Of a DNA stretch of 64,000 nucleotides, positions 17,020-26,113 are shown one piece after another (within the stretch, counting starts at the first letter, position 1; each line of letters starts with the position of its first letter). The notes under the pieces were generated by a model, which searched no databases, was not told where the DNA came from, and saw only the letters and a list, made by a program, of their open reading frames with translations. Source of the DNA: Streptomyces sp. SID8352 (GTDB lineage Bacteria > Actinomycetota > Actinomycetes > Streptomycetales > Streptomycetaceae); NCBI RefSeq assembly GCF_009862265.1, contig NZ_WWGX01000001.1, positions 124,001-188,000 on the forward strand, read 5' to 3'. Both the position numbers and the translations under genes were made by a program.

Positions 17020-17432
17020 CCGCCCCGGCACCTCCGGGGCCCTCGGCGGCTCCCGCCCGGGGCGGGGCGGTGACCTCCCGGCGCGGGGTGGTCCGGCCCG
17101 GTTCACCGGGGGCGGCTCTCGCCGCCGCCCGGCCCGGAGGGGCGTCGGCCTCCCCTCGCGAGGTGGTCCGGTGGTCGTCCGGCTCCGTGGGCGGGGCCGA
17201 CGCCCTCCGGCTCGGGGGACGGCCCGGAACCTGCCCCACATCTGCCCGGCTCCGGTGCGGCGCGAGGGTCCTCGGTTCCGGGGCCGTCCGGCGACCGTTC
17301 CCGTCCCTCGTTCCCGGGGCCGGGCGCCCGTCCTGTGCCGGGGCCCGGTGACGTTCCGTTCCGGCAAGACCCCGGTACCCGTCCGGTTCCGGGGTGGCCC
17401 GGGAGCGCCGGGGGCGGCACGGTACGGCCGGC
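17020..17432. other. Convergent intergenic region
   Basis: About 410 nt of GC-rich low-complexity sequence between convergent genes, with GGTGGTCCGG and TTCCGGGGCC-type words repeated irregularly. No gene or strong hairpin stands out. Confidence 0.55.
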
Positions 17433-18785
17433 TCAGCCCGCGTAGCCGTCCCGCAGGATCGCGGTCGTGTCGAGGGTCTCCGCGCGCGCCGAGACCAGCT
17501 TCCCCTCCCGTACGACCTGCAACGTGACCTCGGTGTTGACCAGCCGGGGGAGGCCGACGGCCGCCAGCCTCTCCTGGAACCGCCACCGCAGCGTGGGGGT
17601 CAGCCCGCCGGTGTCGATCTTCAGCCCGTCGTTGAGGGCACGGGTGAGGGCGTGGGCGGTCACCTCGCCGCCGCCGAGCGACTCGACGGCCTCCCTGAGC
17701 ACGCTGTACGCGATCCACGTCGTCTGCACCCCGGCGTCCGCCGGGTCGACCGCGTTGTCGCCGAACGCCTGCTCCCGGATCACCCGCTTCATCCCCTCCC
17801 AGCGCGGATCGCTCACCACCGGGTACCACCCCGCGATGTACGAGCCCTCGTACGGCCCGGACGCGCCGCCGGAGGCGTTGACCGCCGTCTGGTCGGCGCT
17901 GCCCAGCACCGTCGCCGTCCGCACCCCGGGGCGGTCCCGGCCGGCCCGGCGGAAGGAGTCCATGAAGGTGACGGTGCGGTCCCCGAGCACCGGGACCACG
18001 CAGCCCGGCCGCCGCGCCCCGTCCGTCGTGCGGCGCAGCGCCTGCTCCGCCTGGTGGTCGTAGGCGGTGGCGTCCTCGGCGGCGCGCTCGTCGTGGGCCG
18101 GGCCGTGCCCGCCCGAGGTCAGTCCGGAGTCCAGCAGCGCGGGCAGCCGGTCCCCGGCGAGGGTGTCCGGGCGGATCAGCGCGACCGGCCCGCAGTCGCG
18201 GGCGAGCACGTCGCCGAGCCCCGCCAGCAGCGTCGGCTGGCCCCCGTTGACCGGGTAGGACAGGGGGCTGGTGAACTCCGCGCCGGTGACGCCGTAGCCG
18301 CCGATGTAGGGGATGCCGGCGCCCTCCAGCACCGTCATGAAGGAGTCGGGGTACTGGCTGTAGGAGCCGACGACCGCGACGGCCCCCTCCTCCACCGCGC
18401 GCCGGGCGCACTTCGCGGCGCTCACGTTGTCGTTGCGCTCGTTGCAGGTCAGGACGTTGAGCGGGCGGCCGTTCAGCCCGCCGTGGGCGTTGACCCAGCG
18501 GGCGTAGGCGAGGGCGAGGGCGGGCATGCCGGGCTTGTTGGTGGCGCCGGTCTCCTCCGGGGCCCAGGTCATGACGGTGACCGGGGCGTCCCCGCCGCCC
18601 CCCGTGGCGCCGGGGACCACCCCGCAGCCGGCCGTCAGCGAGACGCACGCCAGCAGCGCGCCCGCGGCGAGCGTGCCGGAACGGACCCGCCCGGAACGCC
18701 CCGAACGCCCGGGGCGGCCGAGGGGTCCGCGGGGTCCCGAACGGTCGCGGAGGAAGGTGCTGCGCGTGCGTCGCCTGCCGGTCAT
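17433..18785 (-). CDS. Branched-chain-amino-acid-type ABC transporter substrate-binding lipoprotein
   Basis: Periplasmic-binding-protein fold (Leu/Ile/Val receptor family) of 450 residues. A long basic N-region with Arg-rich repeats precedes a lipobox signal, ALLACVSLTAGCGVV, placing the lipid-modified Cys at about residue 54. Mature landmarks are VTVMTWAPEETGATNKPG, GLNGRPLNVLTCNERNDN, VAVVGSYSQYPDS, GIPYIGGYGVTGAEFTSP and SYIAGWYPVVSDPRW. No permease or ATPase gene adjoins it, so it is an orphan binding protein, either sharing a transporter or acting as a sensor. Start at ATG 18785 is tentative; a GTG lies two codons upstream. Confidence 0.85.
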   Translation of the reverse strand: MTGRRRTRSTFLRDRSGPRGPLGRPGRSGRSGRVRSGTLAAGALLACVSLTAGCGVVPGATGGGGDAPVTVMTWAPEETGATNKPGMPALALAYARWVNAHGGLNGRPLNVLTCNERNDNVSAAKCARRAVEEGAVAVVGSYSQYPDSFMTVLEGAGIPYIGGYGVTGAEFTSPLSYPVNGGQPTLLAGLGDVLARDCGPVALIRPDTLAGDRLPALLDSGLTSGGHGPAHDERAAEDATAYDHQAEQALRRTTDGARRPGCVVPVLGDRTVTFMDSFRRAGRDRPGVRTATVLGSADQTAVNASGGASGPYEGSYIAGWYPVVSDPRWEGMKRVIREQAFGDNAVDPADAGVQTTWIAYSVLREAVESLGGGEVTAHALTRALNDGLKIDTGGLTPTLRWRFQERLAAVGLPRLVNTEVTLQVVREGKLVSARAETLDTTAILRDGYAG

Positions 18786-18902
18786 GGTCACGCACGATTC
18801 CGTCACGCGGATAACCTGGAAGTGACCCCCGGACAATGCGTGGTGACACCGGCGTGAATTGCGGGGGCGAATGGGGTTCTGGTGAAGGGGAACGTACGAT
18901 CG

Positions 18903-19403
18903 ATGACCGTGCAGGGTTCGGAGAACACTTCCCGTCGTGGCCGTCGCTCCTCCACCATGGGCGGCATGCCACTCAACGACATGCCGTGGTGGCGCTGGCG
19001 CAGCCAGGTGCGCTCCGCGCTCCACATGCTCTCCGCGCCCGACTTCCAGCGCGAGGTCTGGCTGGCCGGCACCCCCGGCTACGGTGACGTCACCGACGCG
19101 GTCTACCGGCTGGTGGAGGACACCTGGCTGGACCACTGGTCCGCCGAGAAGTACGTCGGCACGATCTTCCGCGACTCGCAGGAGGCGGCCCTCGTCGACA
19201 CCGCGGTGCTGCGGGTGCTGCGGATCATGCACCAGGTCGGCCCGGACGCGCCGGTCGCCGCCTACCTCGAGCACGCGGACTGGCCCGAGGCGATACGGGC
19301 GGCCCGGGACGCGCACGTGCGGCTGGCCGCCAGCGACGGGGAGGACCCGGACGCGGAGCCCCGCAGCCTGGAGGCGCTCTCCCTGATGACCCGGTCCGTC
19401 TGA
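18903..19403 (+). CDS. SCO4402-family protein
   Basis: Small conserved actinobacterial protein of 166 residues, function unknown. The recognisable core is GMPLNDMPWWRWRSQVRSAL, then FQREVWLAGTPGYGDVTDAVYRLVEDTWLD and EAALVDTAVLRVLRIM, which is mostly helical. The N-terminal 25 residues are Ser/Arg-rich. ATG 18903 has a GAAGGGG site 12 nt upstream; a GTG at 18882 is an alternative. It precedes purU by 46 nt, so the two may be co-transcribed. Confidence 0.8.
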   Translation: MTVQGSENTSRRGRRSSTMGGMPLNDMPWWRWRSQVRSALHMLSAPDFQREVWLAGTPGYGDVTDAVYRLVEDTWLDHWSAEKYVGTIFRDSQEAALVDTAVLRVLRIMHQVGPDAPVAAYLEHADWPEAIRAARDAHVRLAASDGEDPDAEPRSLEALSLMTRSV

Positions 19404-19449
19404 CGGAACGGACCCCGCCGCCGGGACCGGATATGGGACCCTGTCCGGC

Positions 19450-20331
19450 ATGAACGAGCAGTCCGCCCCGTCCGCCGCCCAGGCCGCGCAGTACGTCCTC
19501 ACCCTGTCCAGCCCCGACAAGCAGGGCATCGTGCACGCCGTGTCGAGCTACCTGTTCATGACCGGCTGCAACATCGAGGACAGCCAGCAGTTCGGGGACC
19601 ACGACACCGGGCTGTTCTTCATGCGCGTCCACTTCTCGGCCGAGGCGCCGGTGACCGTGGAGAAGCTGCGCGCCAGCTTCGCCGCCATCGGCGACTCCTT
19701 CCACATGGACTGGCAGATCAACCGGGCCGACCACCGCATGCGCGTCGTGCTGATGGTGAGCCGGTTCGGGCACTGCCTGAACGATCTGCTCTTCCGGGCC
19801 CGGTCGGGGGCGCTGCCGGTCGACATCGCCGCCGTCGTCTCCAACCACACCGACTTCGCCGAGCTGGTCGGGTCCTACGGCATCCCCTTCCACCACATCC
19901 CCGTCACGCGGGACACCAAGGCGGAGGCGGAGGACCGGCTGCTGGAGATCGTCCGCGAGGAGGACGTCGAACTCGTCGTCCTCGCCCGGTACATGCAGGT
20001 CCTCTCCGACGACCTGTGCAAGCGGCTCAGCGGCCGGATCATCAACATCCACCACTCCTTCCTGCCGAGCTTCAAGGGCGCCAAGCCCTACCACCAGGCG
20101 CACGCCCGGGGCGTGAAGCTGATCGGCGCCACGGCGCACTACGTGACGGCCGACCTCGACGAGGGCCCGATCATCGAGCAGGAGGTCGAGCGGGTCGGCC
20201 ACGACGTCACCCCCGACCAACTGGTCGCCGTCGGCCGGGACGTGGAGTGCCAGGCGCTGGCGCGGGCCGTGAAGTGGCACGCGGAGCGGCGCATCCTGCT
20301 CAACGGGCGCCGCACGGTGGTCTTCGCCTGA
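19450..20331 (+). CDS. purU: Formyltetrahydrofolate deformylase
   Basis: Hydrolyses 10-formyltetrahydrofolate to formate and tetrahydrofolate, balancing one-carbon pools and supplying formate. 293 residues: an N-terminal ACT domain (about 14-90, SSPDKQGIVHAVSSYL) and a formyltransferase-type catalytic domain (about 97-290). The catalytic core shows NIHHSFLPSFKGAKPYHQA with the Asn and His of the family, and GATAHYVTADLDEGPII with the catalytic Asp. Length is typical. Ends just before a perfect 14-bp terminator. Confidence 0.96.
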   Translation: MNEQSAPSAAQAAQYVLTLSSPDKQGIVHAVSSYLFMTGCNIEDSQQFGDHDTGLFFMRVHFSAEAPVTVEKLRASFAAIGDSFHMDWQINRADHRMRVVLMVSRFGHCLNDLLFRARSGALPVDIAAVVSNHTDFAELVGSYGIPFHHIPVTRDTKAEAEDRLLEIVREEDVELVVLARYMQVLSDDLCKRLSGRIINIHHSFLPSFKGAKPYHQAHARGVKLIGATAHYVTADLDEGPIIEQEVERVGHDVTPDQLVAVGRDVECQALARAVKWHAERRILLNGRRTVVFA

Positions 20332-20332
20332 A

Positions 20333-20364
20333 CCCGGGCGCCCCGGGGCTCCGGGGCGCCCGGG
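20333..20364 (+). terminator. Perfect 14-bp hairpin after purU
   Basis: CCCGGGCGCCCCGG at 20333-20346 pairs with 20351-20364 across a GGCT loop, one nucleotide after the stop codon. Confidence 0.85.
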
Positions 20365-20736
20365 GTGTGCGCGGCGTCGGGTGCCCAGGGCACGGGGCGT
20401 GCGGGGTGCGGCGTGCCCGGGGTGTCCGAGGTCCGGGGCGTCCCGGGGGTCCCGGGGGTCCCGGAAGTGTCCGGGGCACACGACGTCCGAGGCGTGCGGT
20501 GCCCGGGGCGGCCGGGAGCACCGTTCCGCGCCCGGTAGCGCGCCGTGTCCGGCGTGCGGCCCCGCGCCGGGCCGGGGCGGCACGGGGACCCGGGCCCGCC
20601 GAGCTGCCGCTCCCGGGCGTCCGTCCCGCCGACACCTGGCCCGGACGGACCCGGCCCGGACGGACCCGGCCCGGACGTGCCCGGCCCGGACCGGGCGAAC
20701 GGCGTCCGGCGGCGTGCCCGGCGTCCGCACCCGCCC
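20365..20736. repeat. Short tandem repeats between convergent genes
   Basis: Contains GTCCCGGGG-type repeats near 20430-20470 and a cleaner 15-bp array at about 20637-20700, with unit CGGACGGACCCGGCC repeated about four times. No gene seen. Confidence 0.65.
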
Positions 20737-22128
20737 CTACATCCGGCTGAGGCTCGCCGTCGCGAACAGGACGTCCCTGATCGCCTCGCGGTCCCCGGTC
20801 TGCCCCGCCGCCGCTTCCACCGGCGCCACCCGGCCCGCCGCCAGATGGCAGAACTCCACGTCGTCCAGGGCGACATGGGCCACCTCCCGCGCGGCGGAGC
20901 CCGCCGGTCCCGGCGCGTCCAGCGGGATCAGCCACTCGCCGCCGCCCAGCCCCTCGATCTCCAGCCGCAGACTGCGCCCCGGCGCCCCCTCCGCCGCCGG
21001 GAGCGTCCCGGGGCCCGGCCCGGCCGGCCCCGACCGGCGGCGCTCCGCCAGCGCCTCTGGCAGCATCCGGGCGGCCAGGTCGATCATGCGGTGCAGATGG
21101 GGCGGCGCGGGCGGCCGGTAGGGGTAGTGCACCGCCTCCGCGATGTCCTGCGCGTGCACCCAGCACTCGAACGCCCGGTCCAGCAACGCGTCCCGCAGCG
21201 GCAGCGCGAAGTCGCCGTAGGAGACCGGCGACCCGCCCTCCGCGCCACCCCCGCCGCCGGTGGCCGACACGGTGCGGACGATGGCGTGGGACTGCTCGCG
21301 CCAGGGACCGCGCACCGCGCCGGCCGAGGGGGCGGGTCCGGCGCGGTCGCGGGCCGCGCGGGCCTCCGCGGCGCCCTCCCGGGCGGACCGCGTGGCGTCC
21401 CAGTACGCCTCGGTGCGGCCGGCCGGGGCCGGGGGCGGCGCGTGCCCGCCGCCCAGCGGGTCGGGCAGCCCCAGCGCGACCGCGACCAGCCCGTCGACGC
21501 TCAGCAGATGCCCCAGCACCCCGGCGACGGTCGTCCGGCGGCTGGCCCCGCCGTCCGCCGTGAACCAGCGCAGCCGCACCGGCGCGTGCCACTCGGCGTC
21601 GCCGATGTCCTGGAGCAGCGCGTCCAGCCGCGCCGTCTCGGCGTCGTACGGCGCGGCCCAGCCGGGCACCGGGACCCGCGGCGGGCGCCGCTCCAGGCAG
21701 CCGCTCAGGACGCGGGCGCGCAGCGCGGGGTCCGGGTCCAGGCTCTCCGGGCGCCGCAGCAGCCCCACCGCCTCCCGCAGCCGCCGGGCCTCCTCGGCGC
21801 AGGGTGGGCACTCCCCGAGGTGCTCCTCGACGGCCGCCGCCTCCCCGGGGGAGCAGGCGGCCAGCGCCCAGGCGCCGAGCAGGGAGGTCAGGAGGTGGTG
21901 GTCCGGCACGGGGTACTCCGCCTCGGGTGCCTCGGGTGCCTCGGGTGCCTCGGGTGCCCGCCGTCCGCCGTGCGCCGGGCCCGCCCCGTTCTCCGCGGGC
22001 GCCCGGGGCAGCGGTATGCGCGGCGCCGAGGCCGTCCCCTCGGGGCCGCCGCGCCCGGCCCGCGCGCCGTGCGTGTCCGGCGTGCCGTGCTCGTCGTCCG
22101 CGCCCCGCGCGCCGTGTGCGCCGCTCAC
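20737..22128 (-). CDS. Zinc-finger anti-sigma / mycothiol-dependent maleylpyruvate isomerase-like fusion
   Basis: 463-residue protein encoded with an ECF sigma factor. A zinc-binding anti-sigma (ZAS/zf-HC2) motif is visible at about residues 105-120: EEHLGECPPC, the H-x3-C-x2-C core. It is followed by a DinB/MDMPI-type domain (about 160-360: ARLDALLQDIGDAEWHAP, TVAGVLGHLLSVDG, CWVHAQDIAEAVHYPY) and a C-terminal MDMPI-like region (about 390-463). Residues 1-85 are low complexity with a (PEA)4 run. The GTG start overlaps the sigma gene's TGA by 4 nt, so expression is coupled. Presumed to bind and inhibit the cognate sigma factor; the enzyme-like domain may sense thiol or metabolite state (inference). 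No transmembrane helix is seen. Confidence 0.85.
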   Translation of the reverse strand: MSGAHGARGADDEHGTPDTHGARAGRGGPEGTASAPRIPLPRAPAENGAGPAHGGRRAPEAPEAPEAPEAEYPVPDHHLLTSLLGAWALAACSPGEAAAVEEHLGECPPCAEEARRLREAVGLLRRPESLDPDPALRARVLSGCLERRPPRVPVPGWAAPYDAETARLDALLQDIGDAEWHAPVRLRWFTADGGASRRTTVAGVLGHLLSVDGLVAVALGLPDPLGGGHAPPPAPAGRTEAYWDATRSAREGAAEARAARDRAGPAPSAGAVRGPWREQSHAIVRTVSATGGGGGAEGGSPVSYGDFALPLRDALLDRAFECWVHAQDIAEAVHYPYRPPAPPHLHRMIDLAARMLPEALAERRRSGPAGPGPGTLPAAEGAPGRSLRLEIEGLGGGEWLIPLDAPGPAGSAAREVAHVALDDVEFCHLAAGRVAPVEAAAGQTGDREAIRDVLFATASLSRM

Positions 22129-22778
22129 GCGGCCCCACCGTAGCCGGGCGGGGCGCCGGGGGCCGCGGCGTTCCGGGCGGTGGACAGCAGTTGCAGCCCC
22201 AGGCGCAGCCGACGGCGCGCCTCGTCGTCGCTCACCCCGAGATCGGCGGCGGTCTGCCGGTAGTCCCGGCGCTGGAAATGCGCCAGTTCCAGGGCGGCGC
22301 GCAGCGGGGCGGGCATGGACTGGACGATGTAGTCGGCGCGGGCCGCCACCGCCGCCGCGCGCACCGTGCGCTCCACGTCCTCGGCCGTGCCGGGCCCGCC
22401 GCCGGTCAGCGCCGCGGTCTCGGTGGCCCGCAGCCGCCGCACGGCCATGCGGCGGGTCAGGTCCGCGATCCAGGAGCGCAGCGGGCTCCGCCGGGGGTCG
22501 TAGGTGTCCGGATGCTGCCAGACATGGGTGAAGACCTCGCGGGTGAGGCGGTCGGCGGCCTCCTCGTCGTCCAGGACGCGGTGCGCCAGCCCGTGCACCA
22601 GCGAGCCGAACCGGTCGTACAGCTCCCCCAGGGCCGCCGCCTCGCCGCGCGCCAGCCGCTGCCGCATCACCCGGTCCCAGGGCCACGGGGACCCGCTCCG
22701 TCCCGGTCCGCCGGGCCCGTCCCCGCCGTCCGGAGCCGCCCCGGGGTCCCGCGGTGCTCCCCGCTCGCTCTGCGCCAT
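22125..22778 (-). CDS. ECF-family RNA polymerase sigma factor
   Basis: 217-residue extracytoplasmic-function sigma factor. Region 2 is at about 35-105 (ALGELYDRFGSLVHGLAHRVL, REVFTHVWQHPDTYDPRR, LRSWIADLTRRMAVRRLRA) and region 4 at about 150-205 (PAPLRAALELAHFQRRDYRQ, TAADLGVSDDEARRRLRLGL). The N-terminal 30 residues are Gly/Pro-rich. ATG 22778 has a GGGAGG site. First gene of an operon with its anti-sigma protein; no clear GGAAC/CGTC autoregulatory promoter was recognised upstream. Confidence 0.92.
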   Translation of the reverse strand: MAQSERGAPRDPGAAPDGGDGPGGPGRSGSPWPWDRVMRQRLARGEAAALGELYDRFGSLVHGLAHRVLDDEEAADRLTREVFTHVWQHPDTYDPRRSPLRSWIADLTRRMAVRRLRATETAALTGGGPGTAEDVERTVRAAAVAARADYIVQSMPAPLRAALELAHFQRRDYRQTAADLGVSDDEARRRLRLGLQLLSTARNAAAPGAPPGYGGAA

Positions 22779-23127
22779 GCCGGGCCTCCCACCCCTGTCG
22801 TCCCGGTGTCCGGTGCGCGGTCACCGTCACCACGAATGTAGTCGTCACCGCGTGCCGTACACGCCCCTTTTGCGCAATGCACGCCCCCGGCGGACCGCTG
22901 GTGGTAATGGACGCCTACCCTCCACTGTGTGACCGGAATCGATCGAACGGGATCGAAACCATCTGAAACAAGCCTGTTCCGGCCGGAGGCCGTTTTCCCC
23001 CCGGCGTTTGTGGGAACGGCCGGTGGGCAGGCGCGCGCCCGGGGAACACGGGCGCGGGCCCCGGGGTTCCGCTCAGGGGGCCCGTTCCCGGGGGTCCCGG
23101 GGTTCCGGCTCCTCCGAGCACCGACGG
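22779..23127. promoter_or_regulatory. Divergent promoter region of sigma operon and STAS gene
   Basis: Relatively AT-richer pocket at 22830-22980. Two direct repeats, GATCGAACGG and GATCGAAACC at 22941-22960, are spaced one helical turn apart and are a candidate binding site. No confident -35/-10 pair assigned. Confidence 0.4.
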
Positions 23128-23517
23128 ATGAAGGGCATGGTGGTGGCGTTCAAGGTGACCGGCGGTGAGCGGGGCGACTGGGCCGTGCTCCAGGTGTCGG
23201 GCGAACTGGACCTGGCGACCTCGCCGGTGCTGCGGCAGCGGGTGCACGACGCGGTCGCCGAGGGGCGGCACAGCCTCGTGCTGGACCTCTCCGAGGTGCT
23301 GTTCTGCGACTCCAGCGGGGTCGGCGTCCTGATCGCGGCCCGGCGCCTCATACGCTCCTGCCGGGGCCGGCTGCGGCTGATCCTGCCCGCCCAGGGAGCG
23401 GTCGACGGCTCCCACGTCAACCGGGTCCTCGGCGCGCTCGGGGTGCGCAGGCTGTTCGACGTGTACCCCGATCTGGCCTCCGCCACGGGGGAGGGTCCCC
23501 GCTCGTTGTCCGCATAG
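23128..23517 (+). CDS. STAS-domain anti-sigma factor antagonist
   Basis: SpoIIAA/RsbV-like partner-switch protein of 129 residues. It has the STAS core QVSGELDLATSPVLRQRV, LVLDLSEVLFCDSSGVGVLI with the phosphorylatable Ser of DSSG, and LRLILPAQGAV...LGVRRLFDVYPDL. The unphosphorylated form would release a sigma factor from its anti-sigma kinase. The start is uncertain: ATG 23128 lacks a clear site, while GTG 23143 has AAGGG 7 nt upstream. A 7-bp terminator hairpin follows at 23517-23535. Its kinase partner could be the HATPase gene at 24761 (inference). Confidence 0.9.
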   Translation: MKGMVVAFKVTGGERGDWAVLQVSGELDLATSPVLRQRVHDAVAEGRHSLVLDLSEVLFCDSSGVGVLIAARRLIRSCRGRLRLILPAQGAVDGSHVNRVLGALGVRRLFDVYPDLASATGEGPRSLSA

Positions 23518-23535
23518 GGCCGCACCCGGCGGCCC
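23517..23535 (+). terminator. Hairpin at STAS gene stop
   Basis: GGGCCGC pairs with GCGGCCC across a 5-nt loop, beginning at the last base of the stop codon. Confidence 0.5.
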
Positions 23536-23599
23536 CGGCGTCGTACGCTCCGTGGCGAACGGACGCACCGACGTCACCCATGAGGCGGCCAGGAGAGAC

Positions 23600-24106
23600 A
23601 TGGTCAGCAGCGAGTACGAGCACAGGATCGCCGCGCGGTTCGCCACCTTCGACCAGGACGGCAACGGGTGGATCGACCGCGAGGACTTCAGCGCGGCGGC
23701 CAAGGCCCTGCTCGGCGAGTTCGGGACCGCCGCCCGCTCCGAGCGGGGGCAGAACCTCTACGCCGGAGCGGAGGCGTTCTGGCAGGGCATGGCCGGCATC
23801 GCGGACCGGGACGGCGACCAGCGCATCACCCGCGAGGAGTTCGTCACGGGGGCGGTGAAGCGACTGCGGGACAACCCCGAGCGGTTCGCCGAGATCGCCC
23901 GCCCCTTCCTGCACGCGGCCCTGGACCTCGCCGGAGGCGGGGGCCGGGCCGCCGTGTCCGACGTGGCACGCGGGCTCACCGCCCTCGGCGTGCCGGGGGA
24001 CACGGCCCGGCCGGTCGCCACCGCGCTCGACGCGGACGGCGACGGCGAGGTCGGGGAGGCGGACGTCGTCCCGGCGTTCGCCCGCTACTTCACCGTGCCC
24101 GAGTAA
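23600..24106 (+). CDS. EF-hand calcium-binding protein (calerythrin-like)
   Basis: 168-residue cytosolic calcium-binding protein. Canonical EF-hand loops are DQDGNGWIDREDF (about 15-27), DRDGDQRITREEF (about 72-84) and DADGDGEVGEADV (about 147-159); the third of the four hands (near 105-130) lacks a usable loop, as in calerythrin-type proteins. ATG 23600 has an AGGAGAG site. Probably a calcium buffer or sensor during differentiation. The 3' end carries a 14-bp duplication containing the stop codon. Confidence 0.92.
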   Translation: MVSSEYEHRIAARFATFDQDGNGWIDREDFSAAAKALLGEFGTAARSERGQNLYAGAEAFWQGMAGIADRDGDQRITREEFVTGAVKRLRDNPERFAEIARPFLHAALDLAGGGGRAAVSDVARGLTALGVPGDTARPVATALDADGDGEVGEADVVPAFARYFTVPE

Positions 24107-24129
24107 CCGTGCCCGAGTAGCCGTGCCCG
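24092..24129 (+). repeat. 14-bp duplication containing the stop codon
   Basis: ACCGTGCCCGAGTA at 24092-24105 is repeated exactly at 24106-24119 and partially from 24120. The first copy supplies the TAA stop (24104-24106) and the second a TAG in another frame (24118-24120). Confidence 0.9.
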
Positions 24130-24760
24130 CACCACCCCCCGGCCGACCGCCGCGGGGGCGGTGCGCCGGGGGTGCGCGGTGACGGGGTTCCGTGGTGCGT
24201 CGTCACCCCGCGTCCGCCCGGCCGGACCCTCCGTCGGCGGAGCCGCTCCTTCCGGGTGCCACCGGGCCGGGCCCGACCCCTGTCGACGCACCTTCACGAC
24301 CCGTACATGCCACCGATCGTGGCGCAAGGATATGACGCGCAGTGATCTGCCGGCGTGATCGCCGGACCGGACCTCAGGCCCAGGCCGTCACAGTACGGAG
24401 TCGGCCGCGCCCCGGCGGCGTGGGTGCGGCGCGAGGAGCGCGCGGCGTCCGCGCGGCCGGACGGGACTCCGCGACCGGCGGGTGCGCACCCCTCCCCGCG
24501 CGGCTGAACTGCCCCGGGGGGCCGTCTGTTCGACTTCCCGGGCGGCGCGTCGCACAGTGTGCCGCACACGTACTCCTTCGCGCGGGAATATGCCCGAAGC
24601 CCTTGTTGATGTGACGCACCGTCAATCATGCTGTCCTGCGGGGAATTCACGGTACGTGACCCCCGACGTGGCCGTGGTACCGGCCATGCAGGAAATGGCT
24701 TCGATCGTGGCCGCCGTGGGGCGCGAGCCCCGGTGTCCGCCGGTTCGGATGGTGTGAGCG
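24130..24760. other. Intergenic region upstream of HATPase gene
   Basis: 630 nt without a supportable gene. Composition is less GC-rich from about 24570 to 24680, suggesting the promoter lies there, but no -35/-10 pair fits well. Confidence 0.45.
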
Positions 24761-25306
24761 GTGCAGGTGCTTCAAGTGCAGCTGGATATCCGGCCCGACC
24801 CCGCAGAAGTGGGGCGAGCCCGACGGTGGGCCCGTTCGCGGCTCGCCGGTTGCGGGATACGGGCCGATGAACCGCTGGCCGAGACCCTGATCCTGCTCGT
24901 CTCCGAACTCGTCACCAACGCCGTCGTCCACACCGGGCGCCCCGCCGTACTGAGGCTCCGCCTGCCCGGCACCACGACCGGGGCCGGGGCGGTCGCCGGG
25001 GGGGCCGGGGCCGTCGGGGAGGCCGGACCCGTCGGGAGCGCCGCCCCGGGCCTGCCGGTCCGGCTGGAAGTGGACGACTCCTGCGACCTCGTGCCCGTGC
25101 CCCGCTGCGTGGACGGCGACGCGACCGGTGGCCGGGGCCTGGCCCTCGTCGACGGGCTGGCCGACCGCTGGGGCTGGAGCCGGGAGGCCGGCGGCAAGCG
25201 CATCTGGTGCGAGCTGGACCCCTGCGCAGGGCGCCCGCCCGCCCCGCCCCCGTGCCCCGGAGGGGGAGCGGTGTCCTACGAGGGGCTGGCGTTCGAGACG
25301 GTGTAG
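24761..25306 (+). CDS. HATPase_c_2 anti-sigma-type serine kinase
   Basis: RsbW/SpoIIAB-like single-domain ATPase of 181 residues. The N-box SELVTNAVVHTG (about 46-57) and the G2-like TGGRGLALVDGLADRWGW (about 123-140) are clear; the G1 region is DSCDLVPVPR, a variant of D-x-x. A Gly/Ala-rich insert of about 25 residues interrupts the fold at about 70-98. Such proteins bind sigma factors and phosphorylate STAS antagonists. Start GTG 24761. The STAS gene 1.3 kb upstream is a possible partner, but Streptomyces has many of both. Confidence 0.85.
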   Translation: MQVLQVQLDIRPDPAEVGRARRWARSRLAGCGIRADEPLAETLILLVSELVTNAVVHTGRPAVLRLRLPGTTTGAGAVAGGAGAVGEAGPVGSAAPGLPVRLEVDDSCDLVPVPRCVDGDATGGRGLALVDGLADRWGWSREAGGKRIWCELDPCAGRPPAPPPCPGGGAVSYEGLAFETV

Positions 25307-26113
25307 CGCACGCGCGGCATGCGGGCCGAGGGATGCGCCGGGACCGTGCCCCCGTGCGCGTCCATCACGAAAAGGGGCATACGCGGCACATCCCCGAGGC
25401 CCTGTTGACGGCTCGTGACCGGTTCTTCACCCTTGGACGAGCGATTCGCCGCGAGGGGACGGCGAGGGCTCGGTGACGGGGCCCTCGGCGAGTGTGGGTC
25501 GTGATTCGGCGTCGGCTCCCCCCTGCCTGCCTGCGGGCGGGGGCCGGGGGCGGGAACGCCGGAGTCGGGTGGCGGCGCGCGATGCCGGGCTCGGGGCGGA
25601 CAACGCCGCGCCGCCGACCGATGAACCCCGTGGGCGGGCGATTGCCGTCCACAGGGTGTGGACAACTTTGGCCGGGCGGGGCGGCACGCGCGGTGGGTGC
25701 GGCCACCGGTGCCTGCGTCCTCGGTCCGGTATGTCCGACGAGTACGCGCCACGGACGTTCGGACCGGGACCGGGTCGGGCGGGCCGACGCGGCGGGGTGC
25801 CGGGCGTGGGTTCACGGTCTTACGGACCGCCGGACGGCCCGATGAGCGGGGCCGCCGGAGCACCGGATGAGCGGGGCCGCGGGCCGCCGGAGCGCGGAGA
25901 GGCGGGGCCCGCGTTGCCCGTGACGCTGTTCGCGCCGCCCGTGGCGGCGTCCGCCGGAACGCCCGGTGCGGCGGCGGAAACCGCGGGCGACGTCGGGCGC
26001 GGCGGCACGGACCGAGTTGGGGGACGGCCCTGAGGGCCTGCCCCAGTAACGGCCTCGGGCCACAGAGCCGTTGGCACGCCCCACCCCACCGCACCGGCCC
26101 TCCCGTGACCGTC
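25307..26113. other. Long convergent intergenic region
   Basis: About 800 nt. Open frames exist on both strands but show no domain, no good ribosome-binding site and low-complexity Arg/Pro/Gly composition, so none is called. A 16-bp direct repeat, GGATGAGCGGGGCCGC (with one variant), occurs at about 25840-25880. Confidence 0.5.

Noticed and set aside
25473..26033. Possible 186-codon gene in the gap before the flavin monooxygenase
   Set aside because: Low-complexity Arg/Pro/Gly translation, weak start context and equally long frames on the opposite strand.
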